Below, piece after piece: positions 1 to 9,009 of a stretch of DNA of 64,000 bases; positions within the stretch are counted from its first letter, which is position 1; every line of letters begins with the position of its first letter. A program made the position numbers and the translations under genes. Source of the stretch: Caryophanales bacterium (GTDB lineage Bacteria; Bacillota; Bacilli; Bacillales; Amphibacillaceae); NCBI GenBank assembly GCA_026168805.1, contig JAPFDS010000017.1, forward strand, positions 62,001 through 126,000, in the 5' to 3' direction. The notes beneath the pieces are model-generated. The model worked only from the letters and a program-made list of their open reading frames with translations. It searched no databases and was not told the DNA's origin.

Positions 1-52
1 TTTAAGTTTTATTGAAATGTACTAAAGTAGATAAAATGTAAGCCAAAACTTC

Positions 53-100
53 ATTGGGTCTGACGCTCGCCTAACGAGGTCAGACCCAATTCTTCTTTTA
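53..100. terminator. Rho-independent terminator upstream of ehuC-like gene
   Basis: A perfect 12-bp stem (53-64 with 79-90) has an extra 4-bp inner stem and is followed by TTCTTCTTTT. It lies about 20-60 bases before the first permease gene. Its most likely source is an upstream gene, probably the transporter's binding protein outside the window. A leaky terminator there would lower permease expression relative to the binding protein. Confidence 0.85.
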
Positions 101-119
101 AAAAAGCGTTCTACTAATT

Positions 120-797
120 TTGATTGGAGTGGTTACGATTAGCACGTTTATGGAAATATTCCCCCAACTTATGCGGGGAATGGGTATTACGCTTACAGTT
201 CTAGGTGGATCGATTATATTAGGATATTTAATGGCATTTATCGCCGGATTTTGCCGTCTTTCTAATAATACTTTTATCAGAAAATTTACAGGGTTTTATG
301 TGGAAATTTTCAGAGGTACATCCTTAATCGTCCAGCTTTTCTGGTTTTCATATGCTCTACCGATGCTATTCGGAATTGAATTAGGTAGTGACTTAGTTGC
401 TGGTATTTTAGCAATCTCACTAAACTATGGAGCATATATGTCAGAAATTGTACGAGGCTCAATTTTATCCGTTTCAAATGGGCAAACAGAAGCGGGGATA
501 GCATTAAACTTAACACCTTTCCAACGTATGAGATACGTTATTTTCCCACAAGCATTACGAATGATGCTACCGGAATTTGGAAACTATTTAATACAAATGC
601 TAAAAGCTACTTCACTCATATCATTAATCGGTATGACAGACGTGCTTTACTACGGAAATCTATTACGTAGTTCCAACTTAGCCATTGAGTCTACAGTGTA
701 TCTATTTATTTTAATCTTTTTCTTTATCATTGCTTTGCCACTCATTTTTCTTACACGCAAATTGGAAGAGATTTCTAAGAAAGGAGTGGAGACTTAA
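120..797 (+). CDS. ehuC: Amino acid/ectoine-type ABC transporter permease (EhuC-like)
   Basis: Inner-membrane permease of the HisM/GlnP (polar amino acid uptake) family, about 225 residues with five or so hydrophobic segments. The family EAA loop is visible around GQTEAGIALNL...PQALR, and the N-terminal part carries EIFRGTSLIVQLFW. The likely partners are the next permease and the ATPase, whose sequences look like EhuD and EhuA of ectoine/hydroxyectoine importers, so solute uptake under salt stress is the inferred role. The start is uncertain: TTG at 120 has no clear Shine-Dalgarno site, and ATG at 150 is an alternative that keeps the first membrane helix. A terminator sits just upstream, so transcription probably reads through from a binding-protein gene outside the window. 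A generic polar amino acid permease is the alternative. Confidence 0.7.
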   Translation: MIGVVTISTFMEIFPQLMRGMGITLTVLGGSIILGYLMAFIAGFCRLSNNTFIRKFTGFYVEIFRGTSLIVQLFWFSYALPMLFGIELGSDLVAGILAISLNYGAYMSEIVRGSILSVSNGQTEAGIALNLTPFQRMRYVIFPQALRMMLPEFGNYLIQMLKATSLISLIGMTDVLYYGNLLRSSNLAIESTVYLFILIFFFIIALPLIFLTRKLEEISKKGVET

Positions 798-800
798 GTG

Positions 801-1556
801 ATGGGAAATATGATTCTACTATCAGGATTTATGGATAAAGTACGAGAATATATTCCACTCAATTGGAAATGGGATTTATTTTGGGATTCCTTTCCATTTG
901 TTGCGAAAGGTTTATACATCACATTCGGTTTAACAATCGCTTGTTACGTATTTGCACTCTTGTTTGGGTTTGTTTGGACGTTTTTAAGAAGAATACCGAA
1001 TCGTCCAATCGCTTGGATCGTCACATGGACAATGGAGTTTATTCGTTCTACTCCACCACTTGTCCAATTATACTTTTTATTTTATTCCCTACCGCTTATT
1101 CCATATATCGGAATTTCATTATCACCTTTCGCGTGCGCGGTACTAGCCTTAGGTGTTCACTTTAGTACGTATATCGGGGAAGTGTATCGTTCTGGAATCG
1201 AATCAGTGGACGCAGGACAATGGGAAGCATCACAAGCGCTCAATTTATCAACATTCCAAAAGTGGACGAAAGTTATTTTACCACAAGCCTTACCACCGAC
1301 AATTCCTATGCTAGGAAACTATTTAATCATTATGTTCAAGGAGATTCCACTTGCTTCCACAATCGGGGTTATGGGAATCTTACATTTAGCAAATGATTAC
1401 GGTGCAATTCATTATCGTTTCTTAGAACCTATTACCGTCGTAGCACTATTGTTCTTAGCTTTGAGCTATCCTTCTGCAATATTGGTTCGTAAACTAGAAG
1501 AAAAAATGAATCGTCGCTACGGGGAAGAAAATTTATACTTGGACAACAATGAATAA
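801..1556 (+). CDS. ehuD: Amino acid/ectoine-type ABC transporter permease (EhuD-like)
   Basis: Second permease of the importer, HisM/GlnP family, about 251 residues. Visible features are MEFIRSTPPLVQLYFLFY in the N-terminal half, the EAA loop (GQWEASQALNLSTFQ...LPQALPP) and GNYLIIMFKEIPLAST after it. This pattern resembles EhuD of ectoine transporters more than glutamine permeases. It follows ehuC after 3 bases. A GTG at 798 is directly followed by ATG at 801; ATG is chosen because GGAG (788-791) lies nine bases upstream. The two permeases presumably form a heterodimeric channel driven by the ATPase that follows 61 bases later. The substrate assignment is inference from family resemblance. 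Confidence 0.7.
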   Translation: MGNMILLSGFMDKVREYIPLNWKWDLFWDSFPFVAKGLYITFGLTIACYVFALLFGFVWTFLRRIPNRPIAWIVTWTMEFIRSTPPLVQLYFLFYSLPLIPYIGISLSPFACAVLALGVHFSTYIGEVYRSGIESVDAGQWEASQALNLSTFQKWTKVILPQALPPTIPMLGNYLIIMFKEIPLASTIGVMGILHLANDYGAIHYRFLEPITVVALLFLALSYPSAILVRKLEEKMNRRYGEENLYLDNNE

Positions 1557-1617
1557 ATAAACAGCTTAAAAAGCTTGCGATTTAATGAATTAAACGTATA
1601 GAAAGGAGATTAACAAA

Positions 1618-2388
1618 ATGTCAAAACCAATTGTAACGTATGATGAAGTTACAAAATCTTTTGGTGATGTGGAAGTTTTAAAAGGAATTAATTTAGATAT
1701 TATGCCTTCTGAGAAAGTTGCTGTCATTGGACCAAGTGGTTCAGGTAAAACGACACTTATTCGTATGTTGATGACACTCGAACAACCTACAGATGGTGCA
1801 ATTATAGTTGACGGTGAAAATTTATGGCAAATGGAGGAAAAAGGAAGACTCGTTGACGCCGATGAGAAACATTTAAGTAAAGTTCGTGGAGATATCGGAA
1901 TGGTTTTCCAACATTTTAATCTATTTCCCCATATGACCATTTTAGAAAATTGTATGATGGCTCCCGTACAGGTGCAAAAAGAAGATAAAAAATCTGCACG
2001 TAAACGATCCATTGAAATGTTAGAAAAAGTAGGACTTGGAGACAAACTCGACAATTTTCCAAACCAACTTTCAGGGGGACAAAAACAACGTGTAGCGATG
2101 GCTCGAGCACTTGTTATGCGCCCGAAAATCATGTTGTTTGACGAAGTTACGTCAGCACTTGACCCTGAGCTTGTTGAAGAAGTCCTTGAAGTTATTCGTG
2201 ATATTGCTCTTGAGGGAGAAATGGCGATGGTCCTTGTCACACATGAAATGGAATTCGCTCTTGATATCGCGGATCGAGTTCTCTTCTTGGACGATGGAGT
2301 TATTGCTGAAAGTGGTACTCCAAGTGAAGTCATCGAACATTCACAAAACGAAAGACTTCAGAGCTTCTTACGTCGCTTCCGCAGTTAA
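1618..2388 (+). CDS. ehuA: ABC transporter ATP-binding protein (EhuA-like)
   Basis: Cytoplasmic ATPase of the importer, 256 residues. Walker A GPSGSGKT is at about 38-45, the signature LSGGQ at 151-155 and Walker B IMLFDE at 171-176. An insert between Walker A and the Q-loop (about 69-94, with LWQMEEKG and VDADEKHL) is longer than in GlnQ-type ATPases and resembles EhuA of ectoine/hydroxyectoine systems. A strong AAAGGAG lies upstream of ATG. It is last in the ehuCDA-like operon and is followed by a terminator. The operon is probably induced by osmotic stress, but no regulator site was recognised. Confidence 0.75.
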   Translation: MSKPIVTYDEVTKSFGDVEVLKGINLDIMPSEKVAVIGPSGSGKTTLIRMLMTLEQPTDGAIIVDGENLWQMEEKGRLVDADEKHLSKVRGDIGMVFQHFNLFPHMTILENCMMAPVQVQKEDKKSARKRSIEMLEKVGLGDKLDNFPNQLSGGQKQRVAMARALVMRPKIMLFDEVTSALDPELVEEVLEVIRDIALEGEMAMVLVTHEMEFALDIADRVLFLDDGVIAESGTPSEVIEHSQNERLQSFLRRFRS

Positions 2389-2413
2389 TCCAAATGTTTT
2401 TCATACGAACGAT

Positions 2414-2465
2414 AAAAAGCATTGGTTGCGCACTTCCTTTTTGCGCTCCCAATGCTTTTTGTATT
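2414..2465. terminator. Bidirectional terminator between ehuA and murB
   Basis: The 12-bp inverted repeat 2414-2425/2449-2460 (AAAAAGCATTGG arms) has A and T runs on its two sides, so it can end both ehuA (plus) and murB (minus). Confidence 0.85.
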
Positions 2466-2494
2466 ATAAAGTGAAACTTCATTCAATGAGGGTA

Positions 2495-3430
2495 TTACTG
2501 CTCGTTAATGCGTGATAAATCTTCACCAATAATCTTCACTTCACGTTCAAGACGTACTTCATAGTTTGCATAAACAGTATCTTGTACATGTGTAATAAGC
2601 GAAATATATTCTTCTGCTGAAGCCTCTTCTTTATTAACAATAAAGCCCGCGTGTTTAAGAGAGACTTGTGCTCCACCGATTTGTTTCCCTTGAAGTCCAC
2701 TATCTTGAATTAACTTTCCAGCAAAGTATCCTGGAGGTCGTTTAAATACACTTCCACAAGATGGATATTCTAGCGGTTGCTTACTTTCACGTTTATGCGT
2801 CAGGTCATCCATGACAGCTTTTATCGCTTCTGGATCGCCTTCCTTTAACTGAAATGTAGCTTCCAAGACAATATATTTATTTGCAGGGATATTACTTGTT
2901 CGGTACTGCAAATCAAGCTCAGAAGCAGCCAAGTCAATCATATCCCCTTCTTTTGTCATCAGTTTGGCGGAGACAAGAACGTCTTTTACCTCTCCACCAT
3001 ATGCACCAGCATTCATAAATAAAGCTCCACCAACAGATCCTGGTATACCACATGCAAATTCAAGTCCTGTCAATGAATGTCGGTATGCTACACGAGAAAC
3101 TTCAATAATTCGCGCCCCGCTTTGAGCGACAATCGCTTGATTCGTTACTTGAATATTATTTAGCTTACTAAAACAAATGACAATTCCTCGTATGCCACCA
3201 TCTTTAATAATTAAATTTGAACCATTTCCAAGTAATGTGTATGGAATATGTTCGCGGCGTGCAAAACGAACAACCTCTTGAACTTCTTCATATGTTTTTG
3301 GTGTCACAAAGTAATCCGCTGTTCCACCCAGTTTCGTATATGTGTGGTCTTTTAATTGTTTATCTTTTATCACATCAACTTTTGAAACAACTGTTCGTAA
3401 TGTTTCATATACGGAGTCACGTACATCCAT
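2495..3430 (-). CDS. murB: UDP-N-acetylenolpyruvoylglucosamine reductase
   Basis: FAD-dependent cytosolic enzyme that reduces UDP-GlcNAc-enolpyruvate to UDP-MurNAc, the second committed step of peptidoglycan precursor synthesis. About 311 residues. The FAD-binding region shows LLGNGSNLIIKDGG and GIPGSVGGALFMNAGAYG; the C-terminal domain carries YPSCGSVFKRP, with the serine expected to donate a proton to the enol. The length fits the type IIb MurB of Gram-positive bacteria. ATG at 3430 is preferred over the TTG at 3433, with AAAGGA ten bases upstream. It is a single-gene unit convergent with ehuA. Confidence 0.95.
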   Translation of the reverse strand: MDVRDSVYETLRTVVSKVDVIKDKQLKDHTYTKLGGTADYFVTPKTYEEVQEVVRFARREHIPYTLLGNGSNLIIKDGGIRGIVICFSKLNNIQVTNQAIVAQSGARIIEVSRVAYRHSLTGLEFACGIPGSVGGALFMNAGAYGGEVKDVLVSAKLMTKEGDMIDLAASELDLQYRTSNIPANKYIVLEATFQLKEGDPEAIKAVMDDLTHKRESKQPLEYPSCGSVFKRPPGYFAGKLIQDSGLQGKQIGGAQVSLKHAGFIVNKEEASAEEYISLITHVQDTVYANYEVRLEREVKIIGEDLSRINEQ

Positions 3431-3602
3431 CAAAGATCATTCCTTTATCAGTTTTCAGTAGGTTGTCGCCATAGACTATTATCATCTTATATGTTTACCA
3501 AAAATGTGTGACATCTTTTTATACAATCCATGATTGTATATACATATGGGTTCAACCGGTTCTCATTATACCATTAATCTGACGGATATGTACTATGATG
3601 AC

Positions 3603-4412
3603 TTAACAATTTAATGATTTTAATGTTTCAATCGGGTGAATTTTAGGTGTACGGTTTTCAAATGATGTTACGTACGTAAATCCTAGCCTCTTAAGTACGT
3701 CTAAACTGTCTTTAAATTTATAACCAACTGTATCTGCTTCATGTGAATCAGAACCGAGTGTAATGATTTCTCCCCCGCATTGTTTATACAACGTTAAAAT
3801 ATCTTCGCTCGGCATTCCTGTGCCAAGCCCGTATCGGTATCCTGATGTATTCACCTCTATTCCTTTACCTTTAGGGATAATCGTTTTGAATATCTCTTCT
3901 ATGATGTCATAACATTGATCTGTAGTTGGTGTATCAGTATAACGTTTCACCAAATCAACGTGTGCAAGCACGTCATACGCATCAAAGTTTTGCACGCAAT
4001 AAAGAAGTTCTTCATAATATACCCGAAATGCCTCTTCTACTGTACGCCCTTTAAATAAATCACGCGAATGAAGCCCCTGTTGATCCGTCGTATGCATCGA
4101 ACACAAGATAAATTCAAAGTTTTCCTGTTGAATAAGCTTCTCATATTTTTTTAATAGATGTGGTTGGACGCCTATCTCTACCCCACGGCGAATCGTTATT
4201 TTGTCGCCATATATGTTATTCATGTGTGCAATTTTCTTCCGGTACGCATCGATATCCAATTCAAATTGAATCGTCGGATCTGGATATTCATAATCTATAT
4301 GTTCCGTAAAACAAATATCCGTAAACCCTTTTGCAATTGCTTGTTCAATCGTATCTTCCATCGGCGTATCACAATCAGCCGAAAATGTACTGTGCATATG
4401 AAAATCAAACAT
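3603..4412 (-). CDS. hisJ: Histidinol-phosphatase, PHP family
   Basis: PHP-superfamily phosphatase that converts histidinol phosphate to histidinol, the step before HisD. Metal-binding motifs are visible: FHMHS near residues 4-8, ITEH-type CFTEHIDYEYP, later HTTD, and a C-terminal GSDSHEAD. About 269 residues. The start at 4412 is chosen because a GGGGGG Shine-Dalgarno block lies eight bases upstream; an upstream in-frame ATG at 4433 overlaps the his promoter and lacks a site. It is transcribed divergently from hisZGDBA-FI-C, which supports the histidine role; PHP proteins as a family include other phosphatases. Confidence 0.85.
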   Translation of the reverse strand: MFDFHMHSTFSADCDTPMEDTIEQAIAKGFTDICFTEHIDYEYPDPTIQFELDIDAYRKKIAHMNNIYGDKITIRRGVEIGVQPHLLKKYEKLIQQENFEFILCSMHTTDQQGLHSRDLFKGRTVEEAFRVYYEELLYCVQNFDAYDVLAHVDLVKRYTDTPTTDQCYDIIEEIFKTIIPKGKGIEVNTSGYRYGLGTGMPSEDILTLYKQCGGEIITLGSDSHEADTVGYKFKDSLDVLKRLGFTYVTSFENRTPKIHPIETLKSLNC

Positions 4413-4426
4413 ATTACAGCCCCCCA

Positions 4427-4455
4427 TTGACAATTTTAATAGTGCCTATTATAAT
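4427..4455 (+). promoter_or_regulatory. Consensus sigma-A promoter of the his operon
   Basis: TTGACA (4427-4432), a 17-base spacer and TATAAT (4450-4455) form a perfect consensus promoter 58 bases before hisZ. The -35 box directly abuts the hisJ ribosome-binding site on the other strand. No T-box, terminator or other leader structure lies between it and hisZ. Confidence 0.85.
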
Positions 4456-4512
4456 ACATGTTATCTTTAGTGTAGTAAAGTAATAAAGCAATGTAGTGAA
4501 AGGAGTTTTAAC

Positions 4513-5763
4513 ATGCAAGATTTTACAACAAGCCAAGCACATACAGACGCCCTTATCACAAACTATCAAAGAAAAAATGAACGGATCAAACAATTAACTA
4601 GCCGTTTTTCAACATACGGATTTTCACAAATATCTACTTCAACCTTTGAAGACTATGATTCTTACATGCGCCTACAAGGAACCGTCGAAACAAATGAAAT
4701 GATTAAAACAATTGACCATACAGGAAATATTTTGGCCCTTCGATCAGATGCTACTATTCCAATTACGGAACAGCTAATTCGTGAGCAGCAAAGTCACATG
4801 ACAGAAAAAAGATATTTCTATGTACTAGATGTCTTTCGGTATCCAGTCAGTTCTATGAAACCAAAAGAAAACACCCAAGCAGGGATTGAATGTTTTGGTT
4901 CGAATGGGATTGAGACAGATGCTGAAATTATCGCCCTTGCTATGCATACACTAATAGATATAAACAGACCTTCATATACATTAGAAATTGGACACGCAGG
5001 TTTTTTTGAACGGTGTATCTCTGCTCTGGATTTATCAAAAGAAAAGCGAAATACATTAAAGAAAATTCTCCAAACAAAAAATATGGGGGAACTTAAGCAG
5101 TTTCTCATGACCATTCAAGTAGCTGACGATTGGAAACAAGTGCTTGAGTTGATTCCTCGATTATATGGAGAACCGCTAAAAATTATCGAACTTGTTCGAA
5201 GTACGATTGATGATCCAATCATTCATACACAGATGGACCAATTTGAAAAACTGAACGAATTGCTAGAAGCGTATGACCTTGCAAGTCATGTTGTTATCGA
5301 TCTTAGTTTAATGAACCATATGGATTATTACTCGGATATTATTTTTCAAGGGTTTATTCATAATGTGGGAAAGCCAGTGCTCATGGGTGGTAGGTACAAT
5401 AATTTAACAGCACATTTTGGAAGTTCAATGCCAGCCATCGGCTTCGCTTGTGATGTTGATGCGATTGTAGCGAGTGAGCATGAAGATGATCTGTATGTAC
5501 ATACAATCGATATCGGCATCTTACAGACGGAAGAAACGTTTAAGGATAGCTTATCTCTTGCTACATATTTACGAGATGCAGGCTGGTCTACTCGAACAGT
5601 TACCAATGACCTTCCATCCATTCAACCAATCATTACATGTGCATTTCTGGATAATAATGAAACGCAAGTGATTCAAGTAATCTATCAACATACGACAAAA
5701 AAGTGTACATCTTTTAAAGAAGTAGCATCTTATGTACAACAGTGCATGCAAAAGGAGACATAA
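4513..5763 (+). CDS. hisZ: ATP phosphoribosyltransferase regulatory subunit
   Basis: Histidyl-tRNA-synthetase-like paralogue that pairs with short-form HisG to give an active, histidine-sensitive ATP phosphoribosyltransferase. About 416 residues, with class II aaRS-like blocks: LRSDATIPITE (motif 2 area), GMD-type region replaced by DYYSDIIFQGF, and GGRYNNLTAHFG near residue 293. It is not a true HisRS: it lacks the C-terminal anticodon-binding domain and sits at the head of the his operon directly before hisG, as in Bacillus. The Shine-Dalgarno site AAAGGAG is clear. hisG starts 3 bases after its stop. Confidence 0.93.
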   Translation: MQDFTTSQAHTDALITNYQRKNERIKQLTSRFSTYGFSQISTSTFEDYDSYMRLQGTVETNEMIKTIDHTGNILALRSDATIPITEQLIREQQSHMTEKRYFYVLDVFRYPVSSMKPKENTQAGIECFGSNGIETDAEIIALAMHTLIDINRPSYTLEIGHAGFFERCISALDLSKEKRNTLKKILQTKNMGELKQFLMTIQVADDWKQVLELIPRLYGEPLKIIELVRSTIDDPIIHTQMDQFEKLNELLEAYDLASHVVIDLSLMNHMDYYSDIIFQGFIHNVGKPVLMGGRYNNLTAHFGSSMPAIGFACDVDAIVASEHEDDLYVHTIDIGILQTEETFKDSLSLATYLRDAGWSTRTVTNDLPSIQPIITCAFLDNNETQVIQVIYQHTTKKCTSFKEVASYVQQCMQKET

Positions 5764-5766
5764 ACA

Positions 5767-6405
5767 GTGCAACAACTTACATTAGCTCTTGCAAAAGGAA
5801 GAACAGCAAAGGATTCTTTGCGCATATTAGAAAAAGCGAATATTCGCTTCCCTACTTTTCATCCAGCAAGTCGAAAACTCATTTTTGAAGACGAATCATG
5901 CACCATCAAAATGTTGTATGTCAAAGCAGTAGACGTTCCGACATATGTCGAAACAGGAGCGGCAGATATAGGTATTGTTGGCCGAGATAATATTCTCGAA
6001 TCGACGGCTGATCTCTATGAAATGCTCGATTTACAAATTGGTCGTTGTGACTTTGTCGTTGCCAGTACATCTACGAAACCGCTCAATGATTACCGGTCCA
6101 TTACAGTTGCTTCTAAATATCCGAAAGTCGCGGCGAACTATTTCAATGATAAACATATACCTGTAGAAACGATTACACTAAATGGCTCGGTTGAACTCGC
6201 TCCAATGATTCACATGGCAGATATGATTGTAGACATTGTTGAGACAGGGACGACGATTAGAGAAAATGGCTTAACCATTTTAGAAACCATTGAACCGATT
6301 AGTACACGAGTCATTGTAAATAAAGCAAGCTTTGCAACAAAAACACCACTTATCCAAGATTTCATTACAAATGTAGAAAGTGTTTTAGCAAAGGAGGGTA
6401 TGTAA
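5767..6405 (+). CDS. hisG: ATP phosphoribosyltransferase catalytic subunit (short form)
   Basis: Catalyses the first histidine step: ATP plus PRPP to phosphoribosyl-ATP. It has 212 residues, the short form without the C-terminal regulatory ACT-like domain, so it needs HisZ. Motifs include LALAKGR at the N-terminus, GAADIGIVGRDN, and the PRPP loop DIVETGTTIRENGL around residues 157-170. The start is GTG at 5767, with AAAGGAG inside the end of hisZ, implying translational coupling. hisD begins immediately after its stop. Confidence 0.95.
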   Translation: MQQLTLALAKGRTAKDSLRILEKANIRFPTFHPASRKLIFEDESCTIKMLYVKAVDVPTYVETGAADIGIVGRDNILESTADLYEMLDLQIGRCDFVVASTSTKPLNDYRSITVASKYPKVAANYFNDKHIPVETITLNGSVELAPMIHMADMIVDIVETGTTIRENGLTILETIEPISTRVIVNKASFATKTPLIQDFITNVESVLAKEGM

Positions 6406-7680
6406 ATGAAAATTGTTAACATAGAGGACTATCTGTCAGAACAAGCCAATTTCAATCAATCGCCAGAGGAATCCATTGATAAAACCGTTCTGGATATCAT
6501 TAGGAACGTTCAAACAAATGGTGATCAAGCACTAGCTGCATATACAAAACAATTTGATCAAGTAGACGTGAAAGACATAAAAGTATCTCCGGTAGAAATG
6601 GAAGAAGCGTTAAATATCGTTGATCCGAAGTTATATGAAGCACTTCTTCAAGCAAAAAAGCGCATTGTAACCTATCATGAAGCACAAACAGAACAATCGT
6701 GGTTTATCAACCAACCAGATGGAATCATGCTTGGACAAAAAGTAACACCTCTTGATCGCGTAGGCATCTATGTTCCGGGTGGCAAAGCAGTGTACCCTTC
6801 TACCGTATTGATGAACGCATTACCAGCAAAAATTGCTCAAGTGGAATCGATTCAAATCGTCACACCTCCGCAACCGGATGGCACTATTCATCCGAATGTC
6901 CTTGCAGCTGCACACATTGCGGGGGTGCATACTATTTATAAAGTCGGTGGAGCTCAAGCAATTGCTGCACTCGCTTATGGTACAGAAACCATCCCTAAAG
7001 TAGATAAAATTGTCGGTCCAGGCAATCAATTTGTTGCCCGAGCCAAAAAGTGGGTCTTTGGAGATGTTGCCATCGATATGATTGCAGGACCTAGTGAGAT
7101 TTGTGTCATTGCTGATGCGTCGACTAACCCAGCATTCATTGCCGCTGATTTACTATCACAAGCAGAACATGATGAAGAAGCAAAAGCCATTTGTATTACG
7201 ACGAGTCAACAAGTAGCCGTTCGCGTGCAAAAGGAAGTAGAAAACCAAACAATGCAAGCGGAACGAGAAGAGATCATCCGTACATCGATTCAAAAACACG
7301 GTCGAATTATTGTAACAAAAACTTTAGAAGAAGCCTTCGAACTCGCAAACACGATTGCACCTGAACATTTACAACTCATGACGGAGAAAGCTTCCGAACA
7401 CATACATGAAATAAAACACGCGGGTGCAATTTTCATTGGCCCATACTCTCCGGAGCCTTTAGGCGATTATATGGCAGGAACAAATCATACATTGCCAACA
7501 AGCGGAACTGCAACGTTTGCTTCTCCGTTAGGCGTCTATGATTTTGTTAAAAAATCGAGTATCATCCAATATTCGAAAGAGGCATTGATGCATGTTGCAG
7601 ATGACATTATAACCATTGCATCACATGAACAGCTACCTGCACACGCAGAGTCCATCAAACGTAGAAAGGAAGAAAAATAA
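6406..7680 (+). CDS. hisD: Histidinol dehydrogenase
   Basis: Zinc enzyme that oxidises L-histidinol to L-histidine with two NAD+, the last pathway step. It has 424 residues, the usual length. Recognisable segments are RVGIYVPGGKAVYPSTVLM, VGGAQAIAALAYGT, VGPGNQFVARAKK, DMIAGPSE, and the zinc/catalytic site LLSQAEHDEEA and APEHLQL, with GDYMAGTNHTLPT near the C-terminus. It starts directly after hisG (AGGAGGG site) and its TAA overlaps the hisB ATG by one base. Confidence 0.96.
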   Translation: MKIVNIEDYLSEQANFNQSPEESIDKTVLDIIRNVQTNGDQALAAYTKQFDQVDVKDIKVSPVEMEEALNIVDPKLYEALLQAKKRIVTYHEAQTEQSWFINQPDGIMLGQKVTPLDRVGIYVPGGKAVYPSTVLMNALPAKIAQVESIQIVTPPQPDGTIHPNVLAAAHIAGVHTIYKVGGAQAIAALAYGTETIPKVDKIVGPGNQFVARAKKWVFGDVAIDMIAGPSEICVIADASTNPAFIAADLLSQAEHDEEAKAICITTSQQVAVRVQKEVENQTMQAEREEIIRTSIQKHGRIIVTKTLEEAFELANTIAPEHLQLMTEKASEHIHEIKHAGAIFIGPYSPEPLGDYMAGTNHTLPTSGTATFASPLGVYDFVKKSSIIQYSKEALMHVADDIITIASHEQLPAHAESIKRRKEEK

Positions 7681-8267
7681 TGACACGTTCTTTTGAAACG
7701 AAACGTTCCACAGCAGAAACGAATATTAGACTTTCATTTGGAATCGATGGATCAGGTGAAACAAATATACAAACAGGTGTTGGATTTTTGGATCATATGC
7801 TCACTCTTTTTACAAAACACGGCCTGTTTGATTTGTCGGTTTTCTGTGATGGGGATCTAGAAGTAGACCAACATCATACCGTCGAGGACATCGGTATTGT
7901 TCTTGGCCAAGCATTTCAGTACGCCATAGGAACAAAAGAAAGTATCAATCGTTATGCGACTATAACAACACCGATGGACGAATCCCTTTCTACCATTTCA
8001 ATTGATATTAGTGGACGACCTTGTCTTGTCTACCGCGTCGAAGGTTTGAAGGATCAAGTCGGAACCTTTGATACAGAGCTTGTCCAAGAATTTTTTCAAG
8101 GATTTGTCAATCATGCGCAGCTTACATTACACATTTCCGTTCATTATGGTGTTAATACCCACCATATGATTGAATCCATTTTTAAAGGTTTTGGACGGGC
8201 ACTTGCAGAGGCAAGTATGAAAAATAATCGGATAAAGGGAATTCCTTCTACAAAAGGTCTTCTCTAA
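7680..8267 (+). CDS. hisB: Imidazoleglycerol-phosphate dehydratase
   Basis: Manganese-dependent dehydratase converting imidazole glycerol phosphate to imidazole acetol phosphate. It has 195 residues, monofunctional (no N-terminal phosphatase domain; HisJ supplies that activity). Metal-binding motifs HHTVEDIG (residues about 62-69) and HHMIESIFKGFGRAL are present, plus GFLDHML near residue 36. It overlaps hisD by one base. The next gene is hisA, 19 bases on: hisH, which lies here in Bacillus, is absent. Confidence 0.95.
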   Translation: MTRSFETKRSTAETNIRLSFGIDGSGETNIQTGVGFLDHMLTLFTKHGLFDLSVFCDGDLEVDQHHTVEDIGIVLGQAFQYAIGTKESINRYATITTPMDESLSTISIDISGRPCLVYRVEGLKDQVGTFDTELVQEFFQGFVNHAQLTLHISVHYGVNTHHMIESIFKGFGRALAEASMKNNRIKGIPSTKGLL

Positions 8268-8286
8268 TGGATGAAAAGGAGTTTTT

Positions 8287-9009
8287 ATGATGATTATATT
8301 TCCAGCAATCGATATTCGTGGAGGTAAGTGTGTCCGTCTTGAACAGGGGGATTACAACAAAGAAACAGTCTATGGAGACTCGCCTGTCGAAATGGCACAA
8401 CTTTGGCAAGCAAAAGGAGCCGAGTATATTCATATCGTAGATTTAGATGGAGCAAAATCTGGAATGTCCGAAAATGCTCAAGCTATTCAAGACATTGCGA
8501 AAAATGTCAACATCCCTATTCAAGTCGGTGGAGGGATTCGTTCGTTAGATATCATTGAACAATATACGTCGTTCGGAGTTGACCGCATCATTATTGGTAC
8601 AGCGGCAATTGATAACCTCACATTTTTAAGCGAAGCTACAGACGTATACAAAGAAAAAATTGCGGTCTCTTTAGATGCACGTAATGGGCGTTTAGCAACA
8701 GACGGATGGACAGATACAAGCACAGTTCGTGCACGAGACATCCTTCCAACCTTGGAGGAAATTGGAGTACAAACCATTGTATATACGGACATCGCTAAAG
8801 ACGGAATGCTCAAAGGTCCGAATGTTGCTGAACTAACGAAGATGAATGAAGCAACCTCAATGAATGTCATTGCATCAGGTGGCGTAACGACAACAGAAGA
8901 TATCGCAGCACTCAAACAGTTAGATCTCTATGGTGCGATTGTCGGTAAAGCATTATATGACGGAAAAGTTACCTTTGAACAGATTGTAGGTGAATTACAT
9001 GAAACATAA
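8287..9009 (+). CDS. hisA: ProFAR isomerase (phosphoribosylformimino-AICAR-phosphate isomerase)
   Basis: TIM-barrel isomerase of histidine synthesis, 240 residues (ATG at 8287 or the adjacent 8290). The catalytic aspartates are visible in [14 protein letters not shown] and [14 protein letters not shown]; phosphate-binding loops are VGGGIRS, IIGTAA and ASGGV. The Shine-Dalgarno site AAAAGGAG is six bases upstream. Its last 11 bases overlap the start of the hisF part of the next gene, a normal coupling for hisA-hisF. Confidence 0.95.
   Translation: MMIIFPAIDIRGGKCVRLEQGDYNKETVYGDSPVEMAQLWQAKGAEYIHIVDLDGAKSGMSENAQAIQDIAKNVNIPIQVGGGIRSLDIIEQYTSFGVDRIIIGTAAIDNLTFLSEATDVYKEKIAVSLDARNGRLATDGWTDTSTVRARDILPTLEEIGVQTIVYTDIAKDGMLKGPNVAELTKMNEATSMNVIASGGVTTTEDIAALKQLDLYGAIVGKALYDGKVTFEQIVGELHET

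Noticed and set aside
1590..2333. 247-codon frame antisense to ehuA
   Set aside because: The plus strand encodes a complete ABC ATPase with all motifs; the antisense frame is serine-rich and has no family features.
3529..3551. Palindrome ATACAATC-CAT-GATTGTAT upstream of murB as an operator
   Set aside because: It is a short AT-rich hairpin with no match to a known operator that I can name; too weak to call.
4513..5763. Histidyl-tRNA synthetase
   Set aside because: It lacks the anticodon-binding domain and the full class II motif set, and precedes short-form hisG, so it is HisZ.
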